DNA from: Paenisporosarcina sp049671445 | GTDB lineage: Bacteria > Bacillota > Bacilli > Bacillales_A > Planococcaceae | DNA length: 37,537 nt | Assembly (NCBI RefSeq): GCF_049671445.1 | Contig: NZ_JBATUX010000026.1 | Span: 1 to 37,537 of the forward strand | Reading direction: 5' to 3' | Notes under the pieces: model-generated | Seen by the model: only the letters and a program-made list of their open reading frames with translations | Database searches by the model: none | Told to the model about the DNA's origin: nothing | Made by a program: the position numbers and the translations under genes | In this document: positions 30,432-37,537 of the stretch, one piece after another | Layout: every line of letters begins with the position of its first letter | Numbering within the stretch: the stretch's first letter is position 1

Positions 30432-31391
30432 ATGAACAATTTACAACCACCAGAATGGTCTTGGCGCGATGCTTCCGGAGATTTCGTGCATCAATGGGTG
30501 AAGCCTCTCGGTGAAGATTCAGTGGATATGGTGCTATACGGAGCGCCTCTTTCACGTTCATCGATAAGCGTCTCAGGCGCTTCGTTATATCCAATGGAAT
30601 TCCGAAAAATGTGGAAAGGGTTCTCTGCATATAATTTAGATGAGGACTTGGATTTATCATCGTATGAAGTGCGTGATGCGGGCGATGTGGTCATGCACAC
30701 AACGGATATCTTGTTGTCGCATGAACGAATTGAAGAAACGACTCGAGAACTCGTGAGCACATTTAACAGTGCAACGACATGTTTAATCGGTGGGGATCAT
30801 TCGGTTACCGCTTGTGCAGTACGAGGGGTAAAGAGTGCATTTCCAAACGAGCGAATCGGCATTTTGCAGCTCGACACACATTTGGATGTTCGCGATCCAG
30901 CTGAATTAGGGCCGGCGAACGGCACACCGATTCGTCAACTGATTGACGGAGGAATTGTTCGCGGAGAAGACGTTGTCAATATTGGTCTGCACGGGTATTT
31001 CAATGCAGCGCCATTAGTCGCTTATGCCAAAGAACACGGTATTCGCATGGTAACTTTGCGTAAAGCGCGTGAGCTAGGGGTGGCTCACTGCGTCGAACAA
31101 CAGTTAGAAGAGTTAGCGAAACGAGTAGACCGCGTTTATGTGACCATCGATATGGATGTGCTCGATATCGCAGTAGCACCAGGCGTTCCGGCATCCACGC
31201 CAGGGGGCATGACTGCGGAAGAGCTGTTCATGAGTTTGGTGCGTATCGGTAAACATAACGCCGTTCGCCACATCGATTTCGTGTGCTTAGATCCATCGCG
31301 AGACGTCGCAACAAACGCCACGGTGAAAACCGGAGTGTATGCATGGCTAGAGTTCATCACAGGGAGAGTACTAGCACAAAGGGGGAAATAA
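30432..31391 (+). CDS. hutG: formimidoylglutamase
   Basis: A 319-residue arginase/agmatinase-fold hydrolase that splits N-formimidoyl-glutamate into glutamate and formamide. The manganese motifs are LIGGDHSVT, LQLDTHLDVRD and VTIDMDVLDIAVAPGVPAS. Position after hutI favours formimidoylglutamase over agmatinase. The ATG immediately follows the hutI TAA. The binding site GTGGGA lies inside the end of hutI. Confidence 0.96.
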   Translation: MNNLQPPEWSWRDASGDFVHQWVKPLGEDSVDMVLYGAPLSRSSISVSGASLYPMEFRKMWKGFSAYNLDEDLDLSSYEVRDAGDVVMHTTDILLSHERIEETTRELVSTFNSATTCLIGGDHSVTACAVRGVKSAFPNERIGILQLDTHLDVRDPAELGPANGTPIRQLIDGGIVRGEDVVNIGLHGYFNAAPLVAYAKEHGIRMVTLRKARELGVAHCVEQQLEELAKRVDRVYVTIDMDVLDIAVAPGVPASTPGGMTAEELFMSLVRIGKHNAVRHIDFVCLDPSRDVATNATVKTGVYAWLEFITGRVLAQRGK

Positions 31392-31393
31392 GT

Positions 31394-32725
31394 ATGCAAC
31401 AAGTACAAGTGGAGGAAAGTTCAAATTCAAACGTGCGTTCAAGTTCAGGGATGTGGAAGTTTTTCGTCTACAGTTTTATTGGTGCATTTATGTTTTTTGT
31501 TCCAGTTACAATTGGTGAGAAAAATTCGATTATGCTTGATCACATTGTCACATGGATTCAATCGAACGCCGCAGGATTTTTACCGTATTATGCACTCATC
31601 ATTATTTTTGCAGGAGCCGTTTATCCATTTGTCTCAGGAACATGGAAAAAGTCGACAGTGGACATGGTATTCTCTCTATTTAAAATAGTTGGGTTATTTG
31701 TTGGAATCATGATTGTTTTCGAATTTGGTCCGGCATGGTTATTCCGTCCAGACATGGGTCCATTTTTATTTGGTAAACTCGTCATCTCAGTTGGTTTGCT
31801 AGTACCTATAGGTGCGGTTTTCCTTGCATTACTCGTGAGCTATGGATTGCTGGAGTTCATTGGTGTTCTTATGCAACCAATTATGCGACCAGTTTGGAGA
31901 ACACCAGGTCGTTCGGCAATCGACGCAGTAGCTTCTTTTGTAGGTTCTTATTCACTGGGCTTATTAATTACGAATCGGGTTTATAAAGAAGGAAAATATA
32001 CAGCGCGTGAAGCAGCGATTATCGCAACTGGCTTCTCTACCGTTTCAGCAACGTTTATGGTCATTGTTGCAAAAACACTTGGATTAATGGAAATATGGAA
32101 TACTTTTTTCTGGGTAACTTTACTAGTTACATTTGTTGTGACCGCAATCACTGTTCGGATTTGGCCTCTTGGTAGTATGAAAGACGATTACTATGAAGGC
32201 TCGACACCGCAACCAGAAGTGAAACCAGAAGGTGGACGATTAGCTACTGCATGGCGAGAAGCGAAAGAGACAGTAGCGAACGCACCAAGCTTAGGCGTGA
32301 ATATATGGGTAAATGTTCGTGATGGTCTGCTGATGGCGATGGCTATTTTGCCTTCTATTCTATCGATTGGTTTACTTGGTATTATGTTGGCTACATTTAC
32401 ACCAATATTTGATTGGGTTGGCTATATATTCTACCCATTCACAGCTTTATTACAATTACCTGAACCAATGCTTGTGGCAAAAGCAAGTGCAATTGGTATC
32501 GCAGAAATGTTCTTGCCAGCATTGCTCGTTGTAGAATCTGGGCTAGTTGTAAAATTTGTTGTGGCGGTAGTTTCTGTTTCATCTATCATCTTTTTCTCAG
32601 CACTTGTACCATGTATCGTGGCAACTGAAATTCCAATTTCTATTCCGAAGTTAATCGTTATTTGGGTTCAACGTGTTATTTTAACTTTAATAATAGTCAC
32701 TCCAATTGCATATTTATTATTTTAA
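31394..32725 (+). CDS. YjiH-family (nucleoside-recognition/Gate domain) membrane transporter
   Basis: A 443-residue protein with ten or so transmembrane segments and two Gate-type halves (for example FVGSYSLGLLITNRVYKEGKYTAREAAI and IGIAEMFLPALLVVESGLV). YjiH-type genes occur next to hut genes in other Firmicutes, so it may import histidine, urocanate or an intermediate, replacing HutM; this role is inferred. ATG 31394 follows AAAGGGGG; an in-frame start upstream at 31283 lies inside hutG and is rejected. A strong terminator closes the operon. Confidence 0.88.
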   Translation: MQQVQVEESSNSNVRSSSGMWKFFVYSFIGAFMFFVPVTIGEKNSIMLDHIVTWIQSNAAGFLPYYALIIIFAGAVYPFVSGTWKKSTVDMVFSLFKIVGLFVGIMIVFEFGPAWLFRPDMGPFLFGKLVISVGLLVPIGAVFLALLVSYGLLEFIGVLMQPIMRPVWRTPGRSAIDAVASFVGSYSLGLLITNRVYKEGKYTAREAAIIATGFSTVSATFMVIVAKTLGLMEIWNTFFWVTLLVTFVVTAITVRIWPLGSMKDDYYEGSTPQPEVKPEGGRLATAWREAKETVANAPSLGVNIWVNVRDGLLMAMAILPSILSIGLLGIMLATFTPIFDWVGYIFYPFTALLQLPEPMLVAKASAIGIAEMFLPALLVVESGLVVKFVVAVVSVSSIIFFSALVPCIVATEIPISIPKLIVIWVQRVILTLIIVTPIAYLLF

Positions 32726-32728
32726 TAG

Positions 32729-32760
32729 AAACAGCCATCCTATAGGGTGGCTGTTTTAGG
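32729..32760 (+). terminator. Rho-independent terminator of the hut operon
   Basis: AAACAGCCATCC (32729-32740) pairs with GGGTGGCTGTTT (32745-32756), one G-U pair, TATA loop, then T-rich sequence. Confidence 0.88.
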
Positions 32761-33115
32761 TTTCATTTCTATAAAAACAAATAGTCAATGTCACTTATTA
32801 AAATACTTCGCAATCGTTCCTTCTTTCAAACAGCAGCGCAGCGAAAACAAAACCATTCAAAAACCCTAAGATAGGAGCCATTCCGCTAAATCGCTGCATG
32901 GCTCTTTTCTGTGTGCGAGGGGTTTCAACAAGACAATTAGGCGGTGAGACGTGTTTAATTAATAAATCTTATGAAATGAGCGATAAATTTTTCGCAATCG
33001 AAAACCCCGCACAAAAAGCGCCTCTTTGTCCAAGTCGACTAGCCAATGAAACCTGCCTTTTAAAGGGGTTTATCCGCATTCCTAACTGACTCCGACAGTT
33101 GAATATGCCTCTTCA
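32761..33115. other. non-coding stretch with long-range inverted repeats, unexplained
   Basis: No supported gene. GAGCCAT (32874-32880) pairs with ATGGCTC (32897-32903), followed by TTTTCT. TGTGC-GA-GGGGTTT (32912-32925) pairs with AAACCCCGCACA (33002-33013) across 76 bases. TCGCAATCG occurs twice, near 32808 and at 32992. A 63-codon frame here has no binding site. It could be a structured RNA or a dispersed repeat. Confidence 0.45.
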
Positions 33116-33126
33116 ATTCACTTTAT

Positions 33127-33175
33127 TTGCACAATCCCTATCCCCCCTTATATAATAAGGTCAAAGTTAGTCAAA
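33127..33175 (+). promoter_or_regulatory. ctsR promoter and CtsR operator
   Basis: -35 TTGCAC (33127-33132), 18 bases, -10 TATAAT (33151-33156). The CtsR heptad repeat GGTCAAA-GTT-AGTCAAA lies at 33159-33175, directly over the start point, matching RGTCAAA-N3-RGTCAAA. This gives autorepression released on heat or protein stress. Confidence 0.95.
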
Positions 33176-33252
33176 GTCAGGCATCTGCTAGTAGTTGCTA
33201 TCACTATTATTTATGACTCGCACTCAGATCTAATCTATTAGGAGGTGATTGC

Positions 33253-33723
33253 ATGCGGAATATATCAGATATTATTGAAGGGTATTTAAAGAAAGTTATC
33301 GAATTAGATGATAAAGGGCATGTTGAGATAAAGCGCAGTGAGATCGCTGAGCAATTTCAGTGTGTTCCCTCGCAAATTAATTATGTGATTAATACACGCT
33401 TTACGGCGGACCGTGGGTACCTCGTTGAAAGTAAGCGAGGGGGTGGGGGCTATATACGCATTGTACGTGTACGGTCTCACTCGAAATCAGATTTAATTGA
33501 AGTAATCTTAGTGAGTTTAGAGCGTGGAGCTTCTCAAACGATGATGGAAGATATTGTGTTCCGTTTAATCGATGAGGACGTGTTGACGAAGCGTGAGGCG
33601 AAAATGATGCTTGCTGCTCTTGATCGGACGACGCTAAACACTCCATTGCCGCATCGTGATGAACTGCGTTCGCGCATATTGAAAGCGATGCTCTTAACAC
33701 TCAAGTATGAACAGTTAAAGTGA
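33253..33723 (+). CDS. ctsR: transcriptional repressor CtsR
   Basis: A 156-residue class III heat-shock repressor. The N-terminal winged helix-turn-helix reads KRSEIAEQFQCVPSQINYVINTRF, with the thermosensing glycine loop RGGGGYIRI at about 58-66. The C-terminal helical domain contains the arginines that McsB can phosphorylate. It starts behind a perfect AGGAGGTGATT and is first in the operon. It controls itself through the CtsR box at 33159-33175. Confidence 0.98.
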   Translation: MRNISDIIEGYLKKVIELDDKGHVEIKRSEIAEQFQCVPSQINYVINTRFTADRGYLVESKRGGGGYIRIVRVRSHSKSDLIEVILVSLERGASQTMMEDIVFRLIDEDVLTKREAKMMLAALDRTTLNTPLPHRDELRSRILKAMLLTLKYEQLK

Positions 33724-33735
33724 GGCGAGAGCGAT

Positions 33736-34275
33736 ATGATTTGTGAAAATTGCAAGCAACGACCGGCAAAAGTAACGGTGACGCAAGTGCACAATGGAGC
33801 ACAGGTGCAGCGTCATTATTGTGATGTATGTGCACAAGAGTTCCATCCTTACCATTTAGATTTTCAGCAGGATGCCCTTTCGCTTCATCAGTTATTATCC
33901 AATTGGTTTGGCTCTACAGAAAACAAACAACCGCAAGAGAAGCCGCAACCAGAACTAAACACATGTAGTTATTGTGGATGGACATTTCAACAGTTTTTAA
34001 ACCAAGGGAAGTTTGGCTGTGCCGAATGTTACGAAAGTTTTCATGGGCAACTACCAGATGTTTTTAAGAAATTGCATAACGGCAACGTGAAGCATATTGG
34101 GAAAGCTCCAGGGTCATTTGGTCAAACCCTACAATTGAAAAAACAAATTGAGTCGATTCGTACTGCGATGCGAGAGGCGATAGAGATTGAAAATTTCGAA
34201 GAAGCAGCACGTCTTCGCGATGAAGCTCGAGCTATAGAGGAACAGCTACAAAGCGGAGGTGAAAACCGCACATGA
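33736..34275 (+). CDS. mcsA: McsA, activator of the McsB protein-arginine kinase
   Basis: A 179-residue zinc protein with four CxxC motifs: CENC (3-6), CDVC (29-32), CSYC and CAEC, forming two zinc sites. The C-terminal UVR motif (IRTAMREAIEIENFEEAARLRDEAR) matches McsA. It binds and activates McsB and links it to ClpC. It starts 12 bases after ctsR with GAGGCGAGAGCG upstream, and overlaps mcsB by four bases. Confidence 0.97.
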   Translation: MICENCKQRPAKVTVTQVHNGAQVQRHYCDVCAQEFHPYHLDFQQDALSLHQLLSNWFGSTENKQPQEKPQPELNTCSYCGWTFQQFLNQGKFGCAECYESFHGQLPDVFKKLHNGNVKHIGKAPGSFGQTLQLKKQIESIRTAMREAIEIENFEEAARLRDEARAIEEQLQSGGENRT

Positions 34276-35372
34276 ACATTGAACGTTTTTTAGAGAATTC
34301 CGTGACAAGTTGGATGGCTGGCGAAGGTGAGCATGCGGATATTGTAATGAGTACGCGAATTCGGCTTGCAAGAAATTTAACTGGGTACCGTTTTCCGCTG
34401 TCTTTTACAGAAAATGAGGCATTACAAGTAGATCAAGATGTTTCATCTGTATTACTTGATGCAGAATCGGAACTTGATTCGACCTTTTCGTATATAGATA
34501 TAAAAGAGCTATCTGCGCTCAACCGACAAGTTTTGGTGGAAAAGCATCTAATTAGTCCAAAACTAGCTAATGCAGAAATTGCTGGATCCGTTTTATTATC
34601 CGACGACGAAGCAGTTAGCGTAATGGTCAATGAAGAAGATCATATTCGCATACAATGTATTTTCCCAGGTTTACAATTGCACGAAGCATGGAGTCAAGCG
34701 AACCATATTGATGATGTGCTTGAAAAAGAATTACCGTATGCATTTGATGAACAGTTTGGCTATTTAACGAGTTGCCCGACAAATACGGGAACTGGCCTGC
34801 GGGCATCGGTGATGATGCATTTACCAGCACTCACGATGACGAATCAAATGAATCGGATCGTTACTGCCATTACACGTCTAGGAATGGTCGTTCGTGGCAT
34901 TTACGGCGAAGGTAGTGAAGCACTTGCCAATGTGTATCAAGTATCAAACCAAACGACACTTGGAAAGTCAGAAGAAGATATTTTATCTGATTTACAAAGC
35001 ATTACGGAACAAATTATTCAAAAAGAACGTGAATCAAGAGCGGCTCTCTTACATACGAGACCGAATGTGTTAGAAGATCGTCTGTACCGCTCGTTAGGTG
35101 TATTAACATATGCCCGACTTTTATCGACTGAAGAAGCGGGACGTTGTCTATCGAACGTGCGTCTTGGTATTGATTTAGGCTTGATTAAAGGTGTAGATGT
35201 TTCAATTTTGAATGAATGCATGATTTTTATGCAACCAGGTTTTTTACAAAAGTATGCAGGTACGTCTCTGAAACCGGAAGAACGAGATGTGTTTCGGGCA
35301 AAGTTGTTTAGGGAACGATTGCAAGTAGATACTAATTTAGACAACGAAGGAGAGGAAACTCATGATGTTTAA
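34272..35372 (+). CDS. mcsB: protein-arginine kinase McsB
   Basis: A 366-residue phosphagen-kinase-fold enzyme that phosphorylates arginines of proteins, marking them for ClpCP. Conserved parts are VMSTRIRLARNLTGYRFPL at the nucleotide site, the loop YLTSCPTNTGTGLRASVM holding the kinase Cys, and GIYGEGSEALANVYQVSNQ. Length is normal. The ATG overlaps the mcsA stop (ATGA), and its own end overlaps clpC by 11 bases, so the operon is tightly coupled. Confidence 0.98.
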   Translation: MNIERFLENSVTSWMAGEGEHADIVMSTRIRLARNLTGYRFPLSFTENEALQVDQDVSSVLLDAESELDSTFSYIDIKELSALNRQVLVEKHLISPKLANAEIAGSVLLSDDEAVSVMVNEEDHIRIQCIFPGLQLHEAWSQANHIDDVLEKELPYAFDEQFGYLTSCPTNTGTGLRASVMMHLPALTMTNQMNRIVTAITRLGMVVRGIYGEGSEALANVYQVSNQTTLGKSEEDILSDLQSITEQIIQKERESRAALLHTRPNVLEDRLYRSLGVLTYARLLSTEEAGRCLSNVRLGIDLGLIKGVDVSILNECMIFMQPGFLQKYAGTSLKPEERDVFRAKLFRERLQVDTNLDNEGEETHDV

Positions 35373-37537
35373 TCGATTTACACAACGCGCACAAAAAGTT
35401 CTCCAATTGGCTCAGGAAGAAGCGATTCGTATGAAACACGAGTCCATTGGAACTGAACATATATTATTAGGTTTAATTCGTGAAGGCGGCGGAATTGCTG
35501 CAAAGGCAATGGAAGCTATTGAAGTGAGTCCTCAAGTGATTGAAGACGGTATTGAAGAATTAGTGGGAATGGGAACGGGTGACGTGGGACCTATCGTACA
35601 TTACACACCACGCGCGAAAAAAGTGATTGAATTGTCTGTAGACGAATCACGTAAACTTGGTCATTCATATATCGGAACTGAGCATTTATTATTAGCATTA
35701 ATTCGCGAAGGTGAAGGTGTGGCTGCTCGTGTCCTTAATAATTCAGGCGTAAGTCTAAATAAAGCGCGTCAACAAGTGTTACAACTTCTAGGCAGCAATG
35801 ATCACGTTCAATCAAACGGCAGCTCAAATCCAGCCGCTAGCACACCAACGCTTGATAGCTTAGCTCGTGATTTAACACAAATCGCCCGTGAAGGTAGCTT
35901 AGATCCGGTCATTGGCCGTAGCAAAGAAATTACACGTGTTATTGAAGTGTTATCTCGACGCACGAAAAACAATCCTGTTCTTATTGGTGAGCCGGGTGTA
36001 GGTAAAACGGCAATCGCTGAAGGATTAGCGCAACAAATTGTTCAAAATGAAGTGCCAGAAATTCTGCGCGACAAACGCGTTATGACATTAGATATGGGTA
36101 CCGTGGTTGCGGGTACGAAATACCGTGGTGAGTTTGAAGATCGCTTGAAAAAAGTAATGGATGAAATTCGCCAAGCTGGCAATGTCATTCTTTTCATCGA
36201 CGAACTTCATACGCTAATTGGTGCAGGTGGAGCTGAAGGTGCAATTGATGCATCGAATATCTTAAAACCATCACTTGCTCGCGGTGAATTGCAGTGTATT
36301 GGTGCTACAACACTAGATGAGTACCGCAAATACATTGAAAAAGATGCTGCGTTAGAACGTCGATTCCAACCGATTCAAGTAGATGAGCCTTCTGTGGAGG
36401 AATCCATTCTTATTATTAAAGGTCTTCGTGATCGCTATGAAGCTCATCACCGTGTGAAAATTACGGACGAAGCGATTATTGCAGCGGCAAAAATGTCTGA
36501 TCGCTACATTTCGGATCGTTTCTTACCGGATAAAGCTATTGACTTAATTGACGAAGCAGGATCAAAAGTTCGATTGCGTTCATATACAACGCCACCGAAT
36601 TTAAAAGAATTAGAATTACGTTTAGAAGCGATTCGTTCAGAGAAAAATGCGGCAGTTCAAAGCCAAGAGTTTGAGAAAGCAGCCTCTTTCCGAGATACGG
36701 AACAAAAGCTGAAAGAAGAACTAGATAGCACGAAGAAGTCTTGGAAAGAAGAACAAGGCAAGGCAGAATCTGAAGTAACAGTAGAAGATATTGCCGCAGT
36801 TGTGTCTATGTGGACTGGAATTCCGGTTTCTAAATTGGCACAAACTGAATCTCAAAAATTATTAAATCTAGAAGATACTTTGCATAAGCGTGTTATTGGC
36901 CAAGCGGAAGCTGTTACAGCCATTTCTCGTGCAGTTCGTAGAGCTCGTGCTGGATTGAAAGATCCAAAACGTCCAATTGGTTCATTTATTTTCTTAGGGC
37001 CAACGGGTGTAGGTAAAACAGAACTTGCTCGTGCACTAGCTGAAAGTATGTTCGGTGATGAAGACGCGATGATTCGTGTTGATATGTCTGAGTACATGGA
37101 GAGACACTCAACATCACGTTTAGTGGGTTCACCTCCAGGATACGTAGGACACGAAGAAGGCGGCCAATTGACGGAAAAAGTTCGTCGTAAACCTTACTCT
37201 GTTATTCTGTTAGATGAAATCGAAAAAGCGCATCCGGATGTTTTCAATATCTTACTGCAAGTATTAGAAGACGGTCGCTTAACTGATTCTAAAGGACGCA
37301 CAGTAGACTTCCGCAACACGGTGGTTATCATGACTTCCAACGTTGGGGCAGAGGCTCTTAAGAAAAACAAATACGTCGGCTTCAACTTGCAAGATGGCGA
37401 ACAAAAATATAAAGATATGAAAGGCAGAATGCTCGAAGAACTTAAAAAAGCATTCCGTCCTGAGTTCTTAAACCGTGTGGATGAAATGATTGTGTTCCAT
37501 TCATTAGAAAAAGAACACTTAAAAGAAATCGTTACAT
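35362..37537 (+). CDS. clpC: ATP-dependent Clp protease ATPase subunit ClpC (partial at window end)
   Basis: About 725 codons of an expected 810 or so; the 3' end is outside the window. Two N-terminal Clp repeats are seen (MKHESIGTEHILLGLIREG and LGHSYIGTEHLLLALIREG). D1 has GEPGVGKTAIAEG (Walker A) and VILFIDELHTLIGAG (Walker B). A UVR-like middle segment follows (SQEFEKAASFRDTEQKL). D2 has GPTGVGKTELARA and VILLDEIEKAHPDVFN. It unfolds substrates, including arginine-phosphorylated ones, for ClpP. ATG 35362 (or the next ATG, 35365) follows GAAGGAGAGG and overlaps mcsB. Confidence 0.98.
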   Translation, partial: MMFNRFTQRAQKVLQLAQEEAIRMKHESIGTEHILLGLIREGGGIAAKAMEAIEVSPQVIEDGIEELVGMGTGDVGPIVHYTPRAKKVIELSVDESRKLGHSYIGTEHLLLALIREGEGVAARVLNNSGVSLNKARQQVLQLLGSNDHVQSNGSSNPAASTPTLDSLARDLTQIAREGSLDPVIGRSKEITRVIEVLSRRTKNNPVLIGEPGVGKTAIAEGLAQQIVQNEVPEILRDKRVMTLDMGTVVAGTKYRGEFEDRLKKVMDEIRQAGNVILFIDELHTLIGAGGAEGAIDASNILKPSLARGELQCIGATTLDEYRKYIEKDAALERRFQPIQVDEPSVEESILIIKGLRDRYEAHHRVKITDEAIIAAAKMSDRYISDRFLPDKAIDLIDEAGSKVRLRSYTTPPNLKELELRLEAIRSEKNAAVQSQEFEKAASFRDTEQKLKEELDSTKKSWKEEQGKAESEVTVEDIAAVVSMWTGIPVSKLAQTESQKLLNLEDTLHKRVIGQAEAVTAISRAVRRARAGLKDPKRPIGSFIFLGPTGVGKTELARALAESMFGDEDAMIRVDMSEYMERHSTSRLVGSPPGYVGHEEGGQLTEKVRRKPYSVILLDEIEKAHPDVFNILLQVLEDGRLTDSKGRTVDFRNTVVIMTSNVGAEALKKNKYVGFNLQDGEQKYKDMKGRMLEELKKAFRPEFLNRVDEMIVFHSLEKEHLKEIVT

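Noticed and set aside
32898..33089. 63-codon open frame before ctsR
   Set aside because: No ribosome binding site, no recognisable domain, and it overlaps the inverted-repeat structure.

Overview
The window looks like chromosomal DNA of a low-GC, spore-forming Firmicute, most likely Planococcaceae/Caryophanaceae (Sporosarcina, Psychrobacillus or Planococcus type). The reasons are strong AGGAGG-type ribosome binding sites, frequent TTG/GTG starts, a T-box riboswitch before argS, the ctsR-mcsA-mcsB-clpC operon under a CtsR box, Bacillus-type operons (MarR+MMPL, PadR+HAAS/DUF4097), an endospore-appendage-like protein, and GC-rich dispersed intergenic repeats of a kind I remember from Bacillaceae/Planococcaceae. 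No tRNA, rRNA, CRISPR array, prophage or insertion sequence is visible.

Layout. 1-1135: three small plus-strand genes (GNAT, membrane protein, Cys-rich protein). 1136-1600: intergenic, with repeat copy 1. 1606-3584: promoter, arginine T-box and argS. 3697-5595: RDD membrane protein, small membrane protein and a DUF4349 lipoprotein with an ECF-type promoter candidate. 5815-8954 (minus): Ena-like spore protein, two hypothetical proteins, an MBL-fold hydrolase, a small membrane protein and a GNAT. 9122-11389: TIGR02206 membrane protein, expanded repeat copy 2 and a secreted SH3b2-VanY carboxypeptidase (minus). 11737-14681: TPR protein, GNAT, nucleotidyltransferase-like protein and a membrane diguanylate cyclase. 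14733-17836: MarR regulator and MMPL exporter behind an operator that overlaps their promoter. 17933-20141: secreted hypothetical, DinB-like protein and an MDR oxidoreductase. 20197-21936: small XRE regulator overlapping a pseudo-receiver/AraC regulator, behind two spaced palindromes. 22084-25510: DUF378 protein, an internally duplicated membrane-anchored protein, L,D-transpeptidase, GNAT, a 35-codon cationic ORF and another GNAT. 25747-27327: short repeat copy 3 and the PadR/HAAS-DUF4097 operon (minus). 27453-32760: hutU-hutI-hutG plus a YjiH-like transporter. 33127-end: the ctsR operon, with clpC cut by the window end.

How the genes work together. The hut genes convert urocanate to glutamate plus formamide; hutH (histidine to urocanate) and hutP are not here, so they must lie elsewhere or be absent. 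CtsR represses its own operon; McsB (arginine kinase) with its activator McsA marks proteins for ClpCP. The MarR, XRE and PadR units all look self-regulated, because inverted repeats overlap their predicted promoters.

The best leads for new biology are the XRE/pseudo-receiver AraC module with operators about 44 bp apart, the three structural variants of one intergenic repeat, the recent in-frame duplication in the 22.5-23.7 kb gene, the cationic micro-ORF coupled to an acetyltransferase, and the solitary Ena-like protein. All functional statements come from reading the sequence and recalled family knowledge; no database search was run.
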